From NCBI GenBank assembly GCA_973895155.1, contig OZ316895.1, positions 6,448,001 through 6,512,000 of the forward strand: a DNA stretch of 64,000 bases. The letters are read 5' to 3'. How positions within the stretch are numbered: the stretch's first letter is position 1; each line of letters begins with the position of its first letter. The notes beneath the pieces are model-generated. The model searched no databases. It was not told the DNA's origin and worked only from the letters and a program-made list of their open reading frames with translations. The DNA comes from Marsupella aquatica (taxonomy: Eukaryota > Marchantiophyta). Positions 1-12,899 of the stretch are shown in pieces. Made by a program: the position numbers and the translations under genes.

Positions 1-793
1 GGTTGACCAGTGGGCCAGTAACTTAGTTTACAAGGAGGGAGTCAGTAAGAACTGGAAGGGTAGGTTCCATGCAGGGGAGGGGGAGGGGGGGGGGCGTCGG
101 TGCGAAAAGCGTGTAGGCGTGGACCGCAAGTGTACAGACTACAGAACGAATTGAAATGCTGCTGCTGTCATTTGGAGGCTTTCTTCTTCCTTTCCTCAGA
201 CTTTAGTGCTCGTACTCGTCCTCCACGGCGACAACCCTAGGAGTAGAAAGCTCGTCTCGCTATCTATGTCTTCCCTTGTTTCTTCGAGGGAGGGAAGGAA
301 AGTGCGAATGGAGGGAGGGAGGAAGGTTTCCAGTTGACGCAAGCCATGGAGGTCGCCTCATCGGCCGGGGGAACTCTTGCTGTGTCGTTGTGTTCGTTTT
401 TGTACGAACAGAAGTGGTTTGACGAGGGTGGTGTGTCGGTCGGTGGGTCACAGAGCCGAGCCGAGCGAGCGAGGTGACGGGAATGGTGTAGGGAGTTGGG
501 CAACTTTTCTCGACGTCGAAGCGAGGAGCAATTGATGGGGCTAGGTACTTGACCATCGCTCTGTGGTCGTGGTAGATGGAAACCAAGCCAAGCCGTGGTA
601 GGGGAGCGTCGAGATAGGTCTCCTGGGGTAGTGGAGGTTAGCTTTGTTCGGCAAGTGGTGGATTTGAGGCCACTGCAGGAGCATCTCTTGCCGCAGGAGC
701 CGGAACGTAGTCGGTCGGTTTGGTTGAGTGTTGGGAGGATTCATTGTCCGATCTATTGATCAGGGTTTTTTTTTGGCCTAGACTGCTGCCACT
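1..793 (+). promoter_or_regulatory. upstream and 5' UTR region of the vacuolar sorting receptor gene
   Basis: No coding region is supported here. A G-rich run lies at about 75-93, CT/GA-rich stretches at about 285-330, and a T-run at 767-774 just before the receptor start codon. No clear TATA box was seen. The short open frames on the minus strand have no recognisable content. Confidence 0.4.
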
Positions 794-2686
794 ATGGCCA
801 CGCTTCGGTTGGGCTCTGTGATTTTCGTCGCTGGAATCCTTCACATGCTGGTAGGCCTGGCATGGGGTCGATTTGTGGTGGAGGAGAACAGCATAAGAGT
901 AACTTCACCAGATAGCTTGATAGGCACATACGATAGCGCCATCGGCAATTTTGGTATTCCGCAATATGGAGGAACAATGATGGGATCGGTAGTATATCCA
1001 AATGAGGGCGCGAAGGCGTGTACGCCATTTAACACCACACAGGACTGGCCTACACAGTCAGTGGGCGGGGGACGCCCGGTCGTTGTTCTTGTCGATCGAG
1101 GCGACTGTTACTTCGCTCTGAAGGTGTTCAATGCACAGAAAGCTGGAGCCGCTGCGGTATTGGTCGCCGATGACAGAGATGAAGAGCTGATTACCATGGA
1201 CTCCCCGGAAGATGGCAAGGATAGTGTGGATTACGTCGATAACATTACCATCCCCTCGGCTTTGATTAAAAAGGACTTTGGCGTCAAGATGAAGAATTAC
1301 TTGAAAAAGGGTGAGGGAAATCTCATTATCAAATTAGATTGGAGGGAATCTCTTCCTCACCCCGATGAGCGTGTCGAGTACGAATTCTGGACGAACAGCA
1401 ACGATGAATGTGGACCTAAGTGTGATGCCCAGATGGATTTCGTCAAGAATTTCAGAGGAGCTGCCCAAATTCTTGAGCGGGGAGTATACACTCAGTTCAC
1501 CCCTCATTACATCACGTGGTACTGTCCTAAGCCTTTCATTCAGAGCAAACAGTGCCAGTCGCAGTGCATCAATCACGGAAGGTATTGTGCACCAGATCCA
1601 GAGCAGGACTTCGGACGGGGCTATGACGGGAAAGATGTCGTTGTGGAGAACTTGAGGCAGCTGTGTGTGTACAAGGTCTCGAAAGATATTGAGAGGCCTT
1701 GGAGTTGGTGGGATTATGTGACAGATTTCCAAATTCGATGCCCGATGAAAGAGAACAAGTACAGTGACGTTTGCGCGGAGGAGGTTATCACGTCTTTGGG
1801 TATACCAGTCGCTGAGGTGAAGAAATGTATGGGCGATCCTACAGCTGATGTGGAGAATCCTGTACTGAAAGCAGAGCAAGATGCTCAAGTTGGGCATGGT
1901 GACAGAGGTGACGTGACTATATTGCCGACTCTTATGATAAACCAGAGGCAGTACCGAGGAAAGCTAGACAAGGGTGCGGTGCTGAAGGCTATCTGTTCTG
2001 GGTTTAAGGAAACCACAGATCCTCCTCCATGCTTGAGTGAAGAGGTGCAGACCAACGAATGTCTCCATCACAACGGAGGCTGCTGGCAGAATGCCAAGGC
2101 CAATGTGACGGCTTGCGAGGATACTTTCCGTGGCCGAGTGTGCAAATGCCCTGTGGTCCAGGGTGTTCAGTTCCAAGGAGACGGCTACAAGTCTTGTGAA
2201 CCCACTGGACCAGGGCGATGCAAGATTGACAATGGAGGTTGCTGGCAGAATTCCCAGGGAGGCGTCACCTTTTCTGCTTGCGGGGGTTCATTGTTGACAG
2301 GATGTAAGTGTCCCGAAGGATTCAGAGGGGACGGCGTGAATGAATGCGTTGACATCAACGAGTGCTCAGAAAAGTTGGAGTGTCAGTGTCCAGAGTGCAC
2401 CTGTACAAACAAGTTGGGTGGTTATGATTGCCAGTGTCAAGGCGATCTTTTGTATATCAAGGAACATGATACATGCATTAGTAAGTTGAGCTCCTCGTCG
2501 AAAGTGGGCTGGTGGGTCTCATTAGTGGTTGTGGCGGGGGTAGTGGCCGTTGCATTGGGAGGCTATGTCGTGTACAAGTACAGAATACAGTCATACATGG
2601 ACTCAGAGATCCGTGCAATCATGGCTCAGTACATGCCTTTGGACAATCAGGCGGAGATGTCTCACGAGCACAACACTGTTCCGTAA
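794..2686 (+). CDS. VSR: vacuolar sorting receptor (VSR/BP-80 family), single exon
   Basis: Type I membrane receptor that sorts soluble vacuolar cargo between Golgi/TGN and prevacuolar compartments. The frame encodes 630 residues, close to the family's usual ~620-630. Visible in order: a hydrophobic signal peptide (about 1-25); a protease-associated domain (about 45-180, with [18 protein letters not shown]); the Cys-rich VSR central region (about 200-410, with WYCPKPF and CINHGRYC); three EGF-like segments, two with NGGCWQ and the last with the calcium-binding DINEC; a transmembrane helix (about 573-596); and a cytosolic tail with the YMPL motif (613-616), the known AP-complex sorting signal. 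The ATG follows stop codons and is the only sensible start. There are no introns, which is odd because angiosperm VSR genes are multi-exonic. A short tandem duplication overlaps the stop codon. Confidence 0.96.
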   Translation: MATLRLGSVIFVAGILHMLVGLAWGRFVVEENSIRVTSPDSLIGTYDSAIGNFGIPQYGGTMMGSVVYPNEGAKACTPFNTTQDWPTQSVGGGRPVVVLVDRGDCYFALKVFNAQKAGAAAVLVADDRDEELITMDSPEDGKDSVDYVDNITIPSALIKKDFGVKMKNYLKKGEGNLIIKLDWRESLPHPDERVEYEFWTNSNDECGPKCDAQMDFVKNFRGAAQILERGVYTQFTPHYITWYCPKPFIQSKQCQSQCINHGRYCAPDPEQDFGRGYDGKDVVVENLRQLCVYKVSKDIERPWSWWDYVTDFQIRCPMKENKYSDVCAEEVITSLGIPVAEVKKCMGDPTADVENPVLKAEQDAQVGHGDRGDVTILPTLMINQRQYRGKLDKGAVLKAICSGFKETTDPPPCLSEEVQTNECLHHNGGCWQNAKANVTACEDTFRGRVCKCPVVQGVQFQGDGYKSCEPTGPGRCKIDNGGCWQNSQGGVTFSACGGSLLTGCKCPEGFRGDGVNECVDINECSEKLECQCPECTCTNKLGGYDCQCQGDLLYIKEHDTCISKLSSSSKVGWWVSLVVVAGVVAVALGGYVVYKYRIQSYMDSEIRAIMAQYMPLDNQAEMSHEHNTVP

Positions 2687-2743
2687 ATTCATGAACTTCA
2701 AGACCGCACAGTTCCGTAAATTCATGAACTTCGAGACCGCAGA
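2678..2743 (+). repeat. two-copy tandem duplication across the VSR stop codon
   Basis: A unit of about 32 bp containing GTTCCGTAAATTCATGAACT occurs twice back to back. It spans the last codon and stop of the receptor gene and the first bases of its 3' UTR. The copies differ at about one base, so the event is recent. The first copy holds the functional TAA. Confidence 0.8.
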
Positions 2744-3426
2744 CTCGTGCCTTGTTTCGAAGTTTTTCTATCAAATTTAGATTCTTATCCCTTTGTGATG
2801 GGATTGCAGTAATGTCACTGCCACTCGCCTTGAGGATCTGCTCTGGTTTTCATGGGTGATGTACAGTCGTTTGTGGTCGATATTAGGAGACTTGTCCCCA
2901 TTTGTTGGTTAGCAGATAGACGCTTATGGTCATTCTGCTGGCACGTACGTAAGCAACGTAGTTTACCTGTCCTAGAGCAGAGTGCCATTTGTTAAGATCA
3001 GAGTCCTTTCTACTTGAAGGTTGGAGTCTTTTGAGCATTATAAATAAGATGAAGACTTCGGACGCCATTGATATCTGATGAGGTTATTTCGCAAATCGCG
3101 CCACATTCTTTTAATCATTTGATGTGTTGGACTGTTTTTCAAATAATTGACCTTTTATCTCGTCCTGAACCATATTATTCAGGACCAGCCGTTATTAGGT
3201 CAATAATAGGGAGTCTTTGGTGGAGGAGGACGAAATTGATAGTCTGAAACGGCGTCCATCAGATGTTTTGCACTGGTCGTCCACTTTGGCTATTGCACTT
3301 GTTAACCACTCAAATCGATGTCCCCCCTATACAATGACTAGATTGTCGGAGAAGAAATCTGCATTCTATCCGATTCATAGCAAGTTGAAACACTCACTCC
3401 GATTATTGTGGGATTTGGAGGCTGAT
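2744..3426. other. intergenic / 3' UTR of VSR, no gene seen
   Basis: AT-rich, with short open frames only. No family is recognisable and I see nothing supportable as a gene. Confidence 0.4.
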
Positions 3427-4583
3427 CTAGATGCTTTGTGTGTGCTGAATTGTTAGATTTGAATGACTTGAAATGCAGGAAGTCTCTAAACTAAATAAAG
3501 TCCAATGCTTGGTCAAACCAGAGTAGCAAACCAGACCAATCCTTGAGAAGCAAGATATTGACAATCTTGTATCGATTTTTCCGTCTGCTGGACTGTTCGC
3601 ATTAGAATCATGGGTAGTTCTTGAAGTTGTGTCTAAAAGTAGTTTCAGTACTTGAGGACCAGCAGCAATCTCAGATGCGGTCCTGACGTTCATGTCTGGA
3701 GGTCTCTAATCGTATTAGAGTTTCTATTCGGTCAAACCTTTCCTAAAGTACTTGAGATAGCTTCTTCATACAAATAGGACTTCACGTCCAAACCACTCCA
3801 AGTTACTTCAAATTTCAACATCGTAGGGTCCCTTAAGTTATCATGTCTCCACCGCAAAACTTCCACAGGAGAAGGCACCTCCGTTGCAACTTTGGGCCCG
3901 AGTTCCTCTTTACCCCTATTTGATTCGATATCCAGAAGCAACAGCCAGTTCTTTGGGGTTGTGGAAGCTGTTGAGTATCGGACAACGAAAGACAAACGTG
4001 CGAGGTCATGAACTCGAAACTAAGTAACTCAAAATCTTGCTCGCTGATCTGACTTAGTGCAAGTTAGATGACATGTGCTTCCTTTCTTGTTTCAGCAACA
4101 CCCTTGTAATAAGAGGTTCAGCCAAAGCATAAAATATAATCTTGTGTCACCAAGGATGTCGTAATCATTGTTCCAAACTAATTCAGTTCAGCATACTTCT
4201 GCAGCACGTGATTACACGGAGTCATACACCTTGTTCGTGCTAACCTCGTTTCCAACAAACGCTTGTCCTGCGTTGCCAATCGCTTCTCCCTGTGAGGACA
4301 CTTCAAAATCATACACAATGATTTCTTCCCAGGAAGTTTTTATGAATTTATCATAACCCTGAAAGCCCCACGGATAGGCCAGGCAGCACAAAAAGCCAAA
4401 TAGTACAAAAAGGAACAACTCCGACATGGAGGCCAGAAAGGGGGCATGAAAAGAAGTAAAAGCAAAGCCAAGAGAGGCCGGTCGAACATACACGCCATAA
4501 CTAGACAAGCAACGCAGCACCAGAAGCAAAACTCCCCAGTCAACCCAAATAGGGGACCCAGCAGCGGAGCAGGACATACACAT
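3427..4583 (-). pseudogene. coding-like fragments of an unrecognised gene
   Basis: On the minus strand two stretches look coding. One lies at about 4225-4350, after a possible acceptor, and contains GYDKFIKTSWEEIIVYDFEV. The other lies at about 3732-4020 and contains LLLLDIESNRGKEELGPKV and LKFEVTWSGLDVKSYLYEEA; it ends in a possible donor (AAAGGTTTGA). A third, weaker stretch lies at 3560-3690. I recognise no domain. They could be exons of a lineage-specific gene that also includes the fragments at 5.0-6.2 kb, or remnants of a dead gene. No start codon or full exon chain could be built. Confidence 0.28.
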
Positions 4584-5012
4584 GATTTCTTGTCACAGAT
4601 TGAAAACTCAGATTAGTTCAGCCAGTTTCTATCGAGTGTAAAATGGAGTTCTGTTAAGAGAAGACAGTGTTAAGCCTCTTCGAAGGACGTGCCCCTGATG
4701 AGCAGACCTGAGGTTCACTGGACATGTTTATTCACACCATACAAGGGCAACGCGTTTGTTTTTACTCAGGGCATGAGACCCAGGGCATTTAATACAATCG
4801 TTTCGGCGTGCAATGCGCAAGGTGAGGTACAAGATGGTAATGATCCTTTCGGGGTGGGCAGGGTGTAACCTGAAGTACTCAACCTCAACAAAAACGACTA
4901 CTTTCATGCGCGCTTTCTAGTTAAGGTGCCGTACTTCTCAGGAATGCAGCTACAGTTATCCCGCATTAATTCAATGTGGGATTGACTGCCATTCTCACCC
5001 CCCTGATTAAAA

Positions 5013-6190
5013 TTAAAACTTATAACGGCCCTGGCACACTGCATTGTACAGTACGGGGCCCTGGCCCAAAAATTCGTAAAACGGGTGCGCTTCTGTGAAG
5101 TCCCCCCTCACAGGTGGCTTTATGCAAGTTGCTGCTGAGCAGAGCATCTGGGCACTGACTGCAATTGGCACTGATGAACGACTTCCATCGGTTCCACCAT
5201 GGCTTCCAGCTCTTCTGGCAGCTGTTCTCAAACTCCGATACCATTTCTTCCAGATCTAGTCCCTGAAGAAAGCGTAGTGAAGCTCCAGAAAGTACCGTGG
5301 TACAGTACTGAGAATTGGGACGACGCTGTCGTACACTTGATGTGTACACTATCTTAGTCTCATTCCAACGTGCTGGGGAACATCAAGCGTCAAACGTCTT
5401 TGCACGTTAATAGGGGGCCATGACTTGCTCCCATTGCTCCTGTTCCAACTCATCGAATGTGACAATTTTCTCCTGGAATTCCTCGTCAGGATCCAATCTT
5501 ACATAGTAGTCATGTGTGTTCAACTAAAGTTCTGGACAGTGACAAGACCCATCCCATTCATCTGCAAACAATCCCTGGAGGAGTGCATTATCTGCATTAG
5601 ATACTTAAAGTGTCCATAACGACTGTCAATTTTCACGTCAGAACTAGCGTAAAATGTGCATAGTGAATGCTACTTGTGTGCCTGCATGCCTTCATTCCCG
5701 ATTTGTTCTACAGCGGTGACCAAATCAAGATGGTTTCAATCCCCTCCCTCAATTGGGACAAAGCCATACATCTAATTTTCTCGTCTTGCGTCAAAATTGT
5801 CCCTCAGCGGTCAGCTCACGCGATGAAAAATGAGGAAATGTCTTCAATTCAGTGGCAATCCATTCAACGAACTCAAAAGATCCATCGATGGTCATGCCCA
5901 TCCTGAACCACTCCACGCCCAAATACTTTCAAGATTTGAATTTTAAGTGCTGAAGGATAACTCATATCCCTGATAATAATGTTACAAATTTGGCTACTAC
6001 AAGAGAGGCCACCACTGTCAAGAGCTTGGCAATCATGAAGCTGGCTCGTTCTGTGTCTATTTTGCAGATCACATTAAAAGGAACGGCAATATGGGTACCA
6101 AACTCGGTGCCTTTGCATTTTGCTATCTTCTTGATGCCTTCATCAAAACTTCAGAAGATGGACGAAAACTCCCTGTATTTCTAACATAGT
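5013..6190 (-). pseudogene. degenerate unrecognised gene downstream of PGI
   Basis: Minus-strand fragments in changing frames read like protein. Near 5990-6150 there is KIAKCKGTEFGTHIAVPFNV; near 5400-5520, VRLDPDEEFQEKIVTFDELE; near 5200-5270, LDLEEMVSEFENSCQKSWKP. They are broken by stops and frame changes that no obvious introns explain, so I call it a probable pseudogene. It lies just beyond the 3' end of the glucose-6-phosphate isomerase gene on the same strand. No family is recognised. Confidence 0.3.
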
Positions 6191-6259
6191 ATGAGGAATT
6201 TTACAACTCGAAACTCAACAAGTACATTAGAGCACCAGGAGACTCAACGCATTAGATTC

Positions 6260-9200
6260 TCAACCATACAAGTCTTCAACGTTACATTCTCCAGTGAAGA
6301 CGAAGACACTTTTTGGAGATCCACAGTCACCCTCCGCGAATAAACAACGTTCGTTGGCCACCATGTGCGCAACAATCTTATAGATCATCTCCACCTGCAA
6401 GTCGAGTCCATCATCCACGTAGAAGCTGTTAGGGAAGCAATGACCCCAAATTGCACTTGCCTCGTATTTATCTGATAACCAGTACTACATGCCCACCAAG
6501 GATCAAAATGCACCAACCTGAAGTGGAGATTTAGCTCGTGCAGCAATCTGCTCCACTGTCAATGGTTCTGCAGGCTCCTTACAACTGCATATCCCAAATA
6601 ATTAATGATTTAGGATAACCTGTCTTCAAGAATAACACTATTAATATCTAACAAGAAAAAACGTCCAAAGTCCTTTAGCTGAGTAGCTTTCCCTACCCCT
6701 TTCCATTAAAGTCTATGTACAAAAAGCAAGTCCAACAAATCTACTTATATTTTCATTGCAATTGATTTTAAGTTATATGAAGAAAAGCATAGACGGTAGA
6801 CCTTGCTTCGTTGAGCACTGCCAGCACTCTTTTCTGGAGTGCTAATACCTCAGCAGCAGCCTTCTTCCCAGCCTCCACTCCTTTACACCATAACATCCAA
6901 CGCATGTTCAGCACTCTCAAGATAACAGCAAACGATCCCAAAAAGTCTGGTCTCAACATTGATACATCCAACCTCAGCTACTAGTGCACAACAATGAACC
7001 ATGAAGTATGCTTTGCATAAACACGTCAAGAAATACTTCATCGTGACCAAAAAATTACCACTCACAGACTTTAATAGTGGGCAGATTTCTATCATGCATA
7101 ATTCAACCAGCTATCAATCCAAAGGGGACCCAGTTGTACCAATATTAAATGTAGGACCAGTTAAAGATTCTTTACGATATGCAACAAGTGAACGACGTCC
7201 CTTACATATTTCATAAAAACTGGGCCTTTCTTAAATCATCATGGTGATAGCAACAAAGAACTAGCAAAGCTCCAGTGGTAGCCCGAGATACGTTGGAGAT
7301 TCACGAGCAATTACCAGGCTGATGATAAGCGTTGACATTGATAAGGCTTGCATAGAGCCCAACAGCTCTTTCATATAATGCAATGAGGGCACCAACCGTG
7401 CTGGGGTTAATCTCATCAACTGTCACTGTGATCGACTCCCTCTTATTGGCGTACAGAGCTGACCTGGTACCCTGCAAGAGATTCAAAGCTGAATTGGCAA
7501 ATTGTTCATAATAGAGCCTCGAATGGACGATAAAACCTTCTTTAGAAGGCTAACGACACAAAACCAACCGCAATTGATTGGTGAAGTTTAAAAAATAGCA
7601 GACTGCCTAATCAGTCTCATAGCTCTAGAATAGATTGCAAAAAAGGGGCATAGATAACGGGAAATACATAGTTCCCCCTATTGCGCTCCTAGTAGAACAC
7701 GGAGCAAGACTTCAACTCGTTGGAGCAAATGATAAGATGACTGACCTGGAGCATACCAAAGAGATAATCCCCACATGTGACACCTGGCTCAAGCTCCCAG
7801 TCCCGACCTGGGGGCCTATCCCTCAGAACCTCGATAAATGTTGCAAAGAAGTTGTGAACTCCTTCCCTTAGCTGCTGAATGTAACTGCGCACCCAAACCT
7901 GCGTTAGTGGAAATGTACTGGAGCTGACTTCACTTATTTCGTGGATCTTCTTGGTGACGGGTTACTTCTCATCGCGTCAGTCAATTACTTGACGTTTTTA
8001 CCTGAGATGGACAGGTAAAAAGGTCCATCTCAGGAGGCGTTGTCTTTGCACAAAGAATTTTTTTAAACAAAAACACCTAGAACAGATTACAGGCAACACA
8101 GGAGATATGGCTCTTGTTTCTCTCAAACGCTTTATTCAAATGACATGCAAAACTTACGCATGCTGGTCTGTACTCCCCTTGTTCCCATAGACAGCAAGAC
8201 CCTGATAGACCTGCATTGCACCACATACAACATGTAAGAACATTCCAAAGGAGACTGTCAAAATTGTCAAAAGCAACGAGTTGAGGTATTTCACTGCCAT
8301 AGGACCTACAATTCAGATAAGTTACGCTTTCACCGGATACAAACAATTAAACATAACAATACTGGTATCTGCTGTACCCTCACCAGATTTCCCTCCAGGT
8401 CGTATTCCTTGCCCACAGACTCCATGACTAGTTGTTGAAGGTAACGGCTGAAGAGGAGCATGCTATCCTTGTAAGGTAGCACCACCATGTCCTGAGTCAT
8501 AAGTAGCATATCAAGTCACCAAAAACGGTTTGCATGAAAACAGGAGTCCTGATATCCACTTCTTTGCACAGGGAAACAGTGGAACGATCAACACTGTCAA
8601 AACTTCATACATCATTAAGAATTTCAAAGAGCGACTCTTGATAGCTACATGAACATCAAGATGAAAGATCAAGCCAGATTAGGTATCTGCTAGACAACAG
8701 CAGCAAGTCCATCGGATGGGAGTCGTGGAATCATCCCTACCTTTGACCCAACACCATCAGTAGCCCAATACCACCCTAAAGCCAATAAAGCTGCCGGATT
8801 TTTCTTTATCTGCAGATTAGACGATGCTGATTAGGTCGTGATTGCCCTCTGGGATTCATGATGCCTAAAGGAAAAACTGAAAGAAAGAAGAAAGAAGAAA
8901 GAAAGAACAACTTAAACGAGGCAAAGAAGACGACATTACATCTGGAACTCGAGTTGACTCGTCCATGGCAGCTGCACCATCAATCATTCCTTGTATGTCA
9001 ATCCCCTGATTTGACAAACATGCAGGAGTAAGTTGGCGTACAGCGCACTTCTTCAGATCAAATTATTGCAGACTGGAACATGTCTAAGACAACAGAACAT
9101 GATATCCTTGACAAAGACCCTACCTCTGAGTTATTGGAATTATTACCTTCGCAAGATTTAAGGTAGGCCCAGTCCGCATAGTAGGTAAACATTACCTGGA

Positions 9201-11872
9201 GTGCCGCGGGGAGTAACCCCACTGCTGACAGTTCTGAGGTTCGTCCACCAACCCAGTCGAACATAGGGAACCTTGCCAACCACCCTTCAATTTGGGCGGT
9301 GTTGTCCAGTAAAGAATTTTCTTGAGTGATAGCAACACCCTGGATCATATTCCATGTCACAGAAGGAAACTATCACGTAAGGTTGAGAATGGCACCATGA
9401 TCTACATTTTCAACTTCGCACTCTGTTCAGTCAAGGTTGCTTACAGAGTTGTAAACCCAAGAAGAAACATCGAGACGATTCCTTTGGAATATATCAATTC
9501 CTCCTCTAGTTAAAAAATTGTAAAACATAATTATCGGATTGCAATATCCCGTAAAATGTCGAGGAATCGTTCTCTGGATTTGTAAAACTGCCGTTAATTA
9601 GCCATTAATTTTAAAATGAAGATCAGTTTCGGAATGTGAAATGCAAAGAAACTTGTTTTACGCAATGTAGGGAAACCAAACCTGCTTGGAAAATTCAAGA
9701 CCGCTGTCTCGAAATGCTTTTTGCACCTCCAACAGCCCATTTCGAGTCTCTGGTGTTCCCCCACTCTGCCGGCCGACAAAAATTCTTTATAAGGAAACGA
9801 AGGAGTTTCTCAGGACAATTTACTGCTATAGAGCTGTCGCTACCGACGCGGATGAGAAATGTTCTGAAATAAATTAAAGCAGACCACCACCAGGCCAATT
9901 AAATTTGAGGTGTTGCAGCCAGACTTGCCATAATGAGAGAAAAGGGGCCCTTCCTAGCCTATACGTATTAAACACGAAGATGAGACAGACCTTGGAGATG
10001 ACAACCACCAGCGTTGACGACAGCTCAGGCCCTAGTTGGGCTATCTGGTGGTCGATACCGGCCGGATCAGTATTGTCAATGAACCGTATCTGCATCGCGA
10101 TCAGACAACAGAATCCTGTCAGAGGTGCAGGCTTCACTGACGAAAGTGAAGTCCAGGATACTATGCAACTTCAAGGAATACATGGTCTTCAGATCACGTT
10201 GTCACACATCCCCTTTCATACCCAGATACAAATCACTTAAACTAAGCAGTACAATTTCTTTCCGTAACCCCTTCACCTGGTCCTTTCCTCTTGAAATGAA
10301 ACTGAACTACAAATACAAAGCTCAATTCGCTCTCTTTGCTGTTGAGCTTACTTTACCAGCTTAATAGTCAGGAATGTGTACTTATCTGTAGAATGTAATC
10401 GTTCCAAATTTAACCCAAGAAACAAAGCTAGCATACCTTTAATCGAGGATTATCCGGAGCTAGAGCTTCTGCCACAAATTGTGGCCCTAGAGCAGAGCCT
10501 CCAATTCCCACAGAGAGAACTTGAGTAAAGCGACCAGCTGGGCAAGGTGGTGGCTTGATCTGTTGCAATACATGGACATTTAGCCATGCGATTAAATCTT
10601 AAGTATCACTCTGGTTCAAAGTCCACTGGCGATGACTAGTGGCTCTAATGAAGGGAATAAAAACACGAGCTGCTGCAAATAGAGGAACGAGAGAGCAACA
10701 CGATTAAAACAAGATAGAGCTTCTTGTTCCTGTACAGCTACTGTAGTATACGATGGACTCGCCCCATCCTATTTTAGAGACCATTCCTTCATATGCTTTC
10801 TGAGGTTATGAACGGAGATTAAGACTATCAGCAGTCAACTTGATCCAGAGAGTATGTCTCGGTAACATGATCAAAACACAAACCTTCCTTTGGCTAATTT
10901 AAGCTTCCGAATTTGTTGAGTGACAAATTTAAACACTGTCCACACCAAGCTGAGGGCATAGATCAGGCTCCAAAAGTATAGTTGCTTACGCTTTATGCAA
11001 GTTCATGTAGTTCGTTCTTATCAAGTGCGTAGTTCAATTCAACGGAGGTTTACAAAATAACGAGGAAAGCATTGACGAAAGTCCGTCTCGAAAATTGAAA
11101 ACAGCGCAACATTCGGTGCTGGCGTGCCTCATTGTCTAGAACATAGTGAAACTTTTCTGGACTTGATGAAAACAACAATACAAATAACCTTCGCAGAGGC
11201 ACGATTCAATATGCTGGTGACATTATCAGAAAATTTGAGAACATTAGCCCTCACCTTTCCGCTGACAACGTCGGCAGCGAACTGCTTCACTGCCTCTAAG
11301 GTGTCCGAAATCTGTTTCTGCAGGTAAGGGTTGGGCGCCAACTCAGGCTTACGCAACCAATAATGACCAACCATTCTTCCCTCGTCCGGGTTGGCAATGG
11401 ATCCAGCCTCCAAATCAGCCATAGCACGAAACGCATGATCAAACTTCGGCTGCATTTCTGCCACAAACTCGTCCGTAACCCCAATTCTGCTCATATCTAA
11501 AGCTATTCCCAGCTCCTTGTCCTGGTACAACCATTCCAAATACCTCCCCCAAAGCTTGAGGGGATCGGTTTCCAACACTGGTTTGCTTTGGAGAACACTC
11601 TGCAATGACGACGTCTCCAATTCCGTAGAGGGTTTACTGCTGATGGCATTGGTGGTAGACAAATTGCCGGAGCTGGACTGAACCGGGGAGGAGGAGGAGA
11701 ATTTCTTCACACTAGCCACTGGCAGCTGAAATCTTGCTCCTCCAGCAGAACAACACTTCACATGCGATGCTGCTGCCCTCCCTGACGAAGATGACGACGA
11801 TGACGACGATGATACATTCCCAGTGCACGCACGAGGACACAGTACGTTCAGGCGCTGCGCCAGAGACGCCAT
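6260..11872 (-). CDS. PGI1: plastid glucose-6-phosphate isomerase, 14 exons
   Basis: Interconverts glucose-6-phosphate and fructose-6-phosphate in the plastid, feeding starch synthesis. Exons: 11255-11872, 10437-10559, 9991-10089, 9682-9765, 9196-9339, 8940-9005, 8741-8809, 8384-8491, 8158-8210, 7746-7884, 7315-7471, 6802-6880, 6518-6584, 6260-6394. All junctions are GT-AG and in phase, giving 646 residues. The chain matches plant plastid PGI throughout: [17 protein letters not shown], sugar-phosphate motif [51 protein letters not shown], and the catalytic His region [18 protein letters not shown]. The first ~110 residues are Ser-rich and lack homology, as expected for a chloroplast transit peptide. 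An in-frame upstream ATG at 11905 exists, but MASLAQ is the typical transit start. The length exceeds Arabidopsis PGI1 because of this N-terminus. Confidence 0.96.
8001..8034. repeat. short perfect hairpin in PGI1 intron 9
   Basis: CCTGAGATGGAC at 8001-8012 is matched by its reverse complement at 8023-8034, giving a 12-bp stem with a 10-base loop inside the intron between exons 9 and 10. It may be a transposon footprint. No function is shown. Confidence 0.7.
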
Positions 11873-12616
11873 CGCCACCTCCCTGCTGCGTATCCCAGCA
11901 GGCAAGCTTCCTCTTGCCGGCTCAGTCGCTCAGTCACTCCCTCCCTCCTTGTCTCCACGAATTGAAACCCACCAAGGCGGAACACATGTACTGCAATGAG
12001 TACCCAAATAAACCTCAGACTGAAAGAAATGTACGTAATAACCGCTCGTGCGCCCAAATTCTAAGCCTCGGCCACCCAAATGCGCGCATTCACGAGCGGA
12101 GACCGGGAATCTCTATGGGCGCTGCGCTCTCAAGCGACAAATCACACTAATGCGTCGACGAATTGGCCAAATTGGCGACCGCACCGGCAATCTAACAATC
12201 GTGGATGTAGTCAATCCTCCTCCAGACTCGACACTTTCCCTCGTCAATCCGCATGAGCGGCTGCAGCAATAACTTGGTCACGGTCCTTTCAGAACACGGT
12301 ACACAGTACTGTACAGTACAATCCACACTGCTCCTAATTCCTCGCCCCAGTCGAAATCAACCGACCCACAGAGCCCGCTCCATCGAATTGCTCGCCATCC
12401 GTTCCTCGCACTCCCCTCCCGCGAAATTCGTACGCCGGGTGGCAGTCCCAATGGAGGATTTGGCGAATCCTTCCGTGCCAGGAGTGCGAAGTGGCAGTGG
12501 TACAGTAATTGCGATGCCGACAGACTAGTTGACTGATTTCTTGATTGTAGTGAGAACTGAGAACAGTCTCAGTGGCGTGAAGGCGGGGCGGGGCATGAGA
12601 GAGTTCCTCTCTCAGC

Positions 12617-12663
12617 TCGTCGTCGTCATCATCATCGTCGTCATCATCATCGTCGTCGTCGGT
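12617..12663. repeat. (GTC/ATC)n trinucleotide microsatellite
   Basis: About 15 CGTCGTCATCATC-type triplets lie upstream of PGI1. On the minus strand they would encode a run of Asp in a frame that has no other protein-like content. Confidence 0.85.
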
Positions 12664-12899
12664 GATGGAGAGGGAAATGTGGAATGGCGAGCTGAGGAGT
12701 GAGCGCCATGACAAACCATCTCCGATTCCGATACTACTACAGTAGTAGTCCAGTAGCCACAGAACTTCTTCGCGGGCAACCACAGCTTTCTGTAGACAAC
12801 TCCGTCGCCGGGAGCGGACGGAGCTCGGACGGAGATCGACGGCCCTGAACGGAAACGGACGATGACTGAGGAGGGCTAAACCCGATATTCTTTGTGCAC

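Noticed and set aside
1334-1897. 187-codon open frame opposite the VSR gene
   Set aside because: Shadow of the strongly supported receptor coding sequence; no family features.
11734-12150. 138-codon plus-strand frame
   Set aside because: Opposite PGI1 exon 1 and its promoter; no recognisable content.
12334-12783. 149-codon minus-strand frame with a poly-Asp run
   Set aside because: The Asp run is a translated trinucleotide microsatellite, and the rest is not protein-like.
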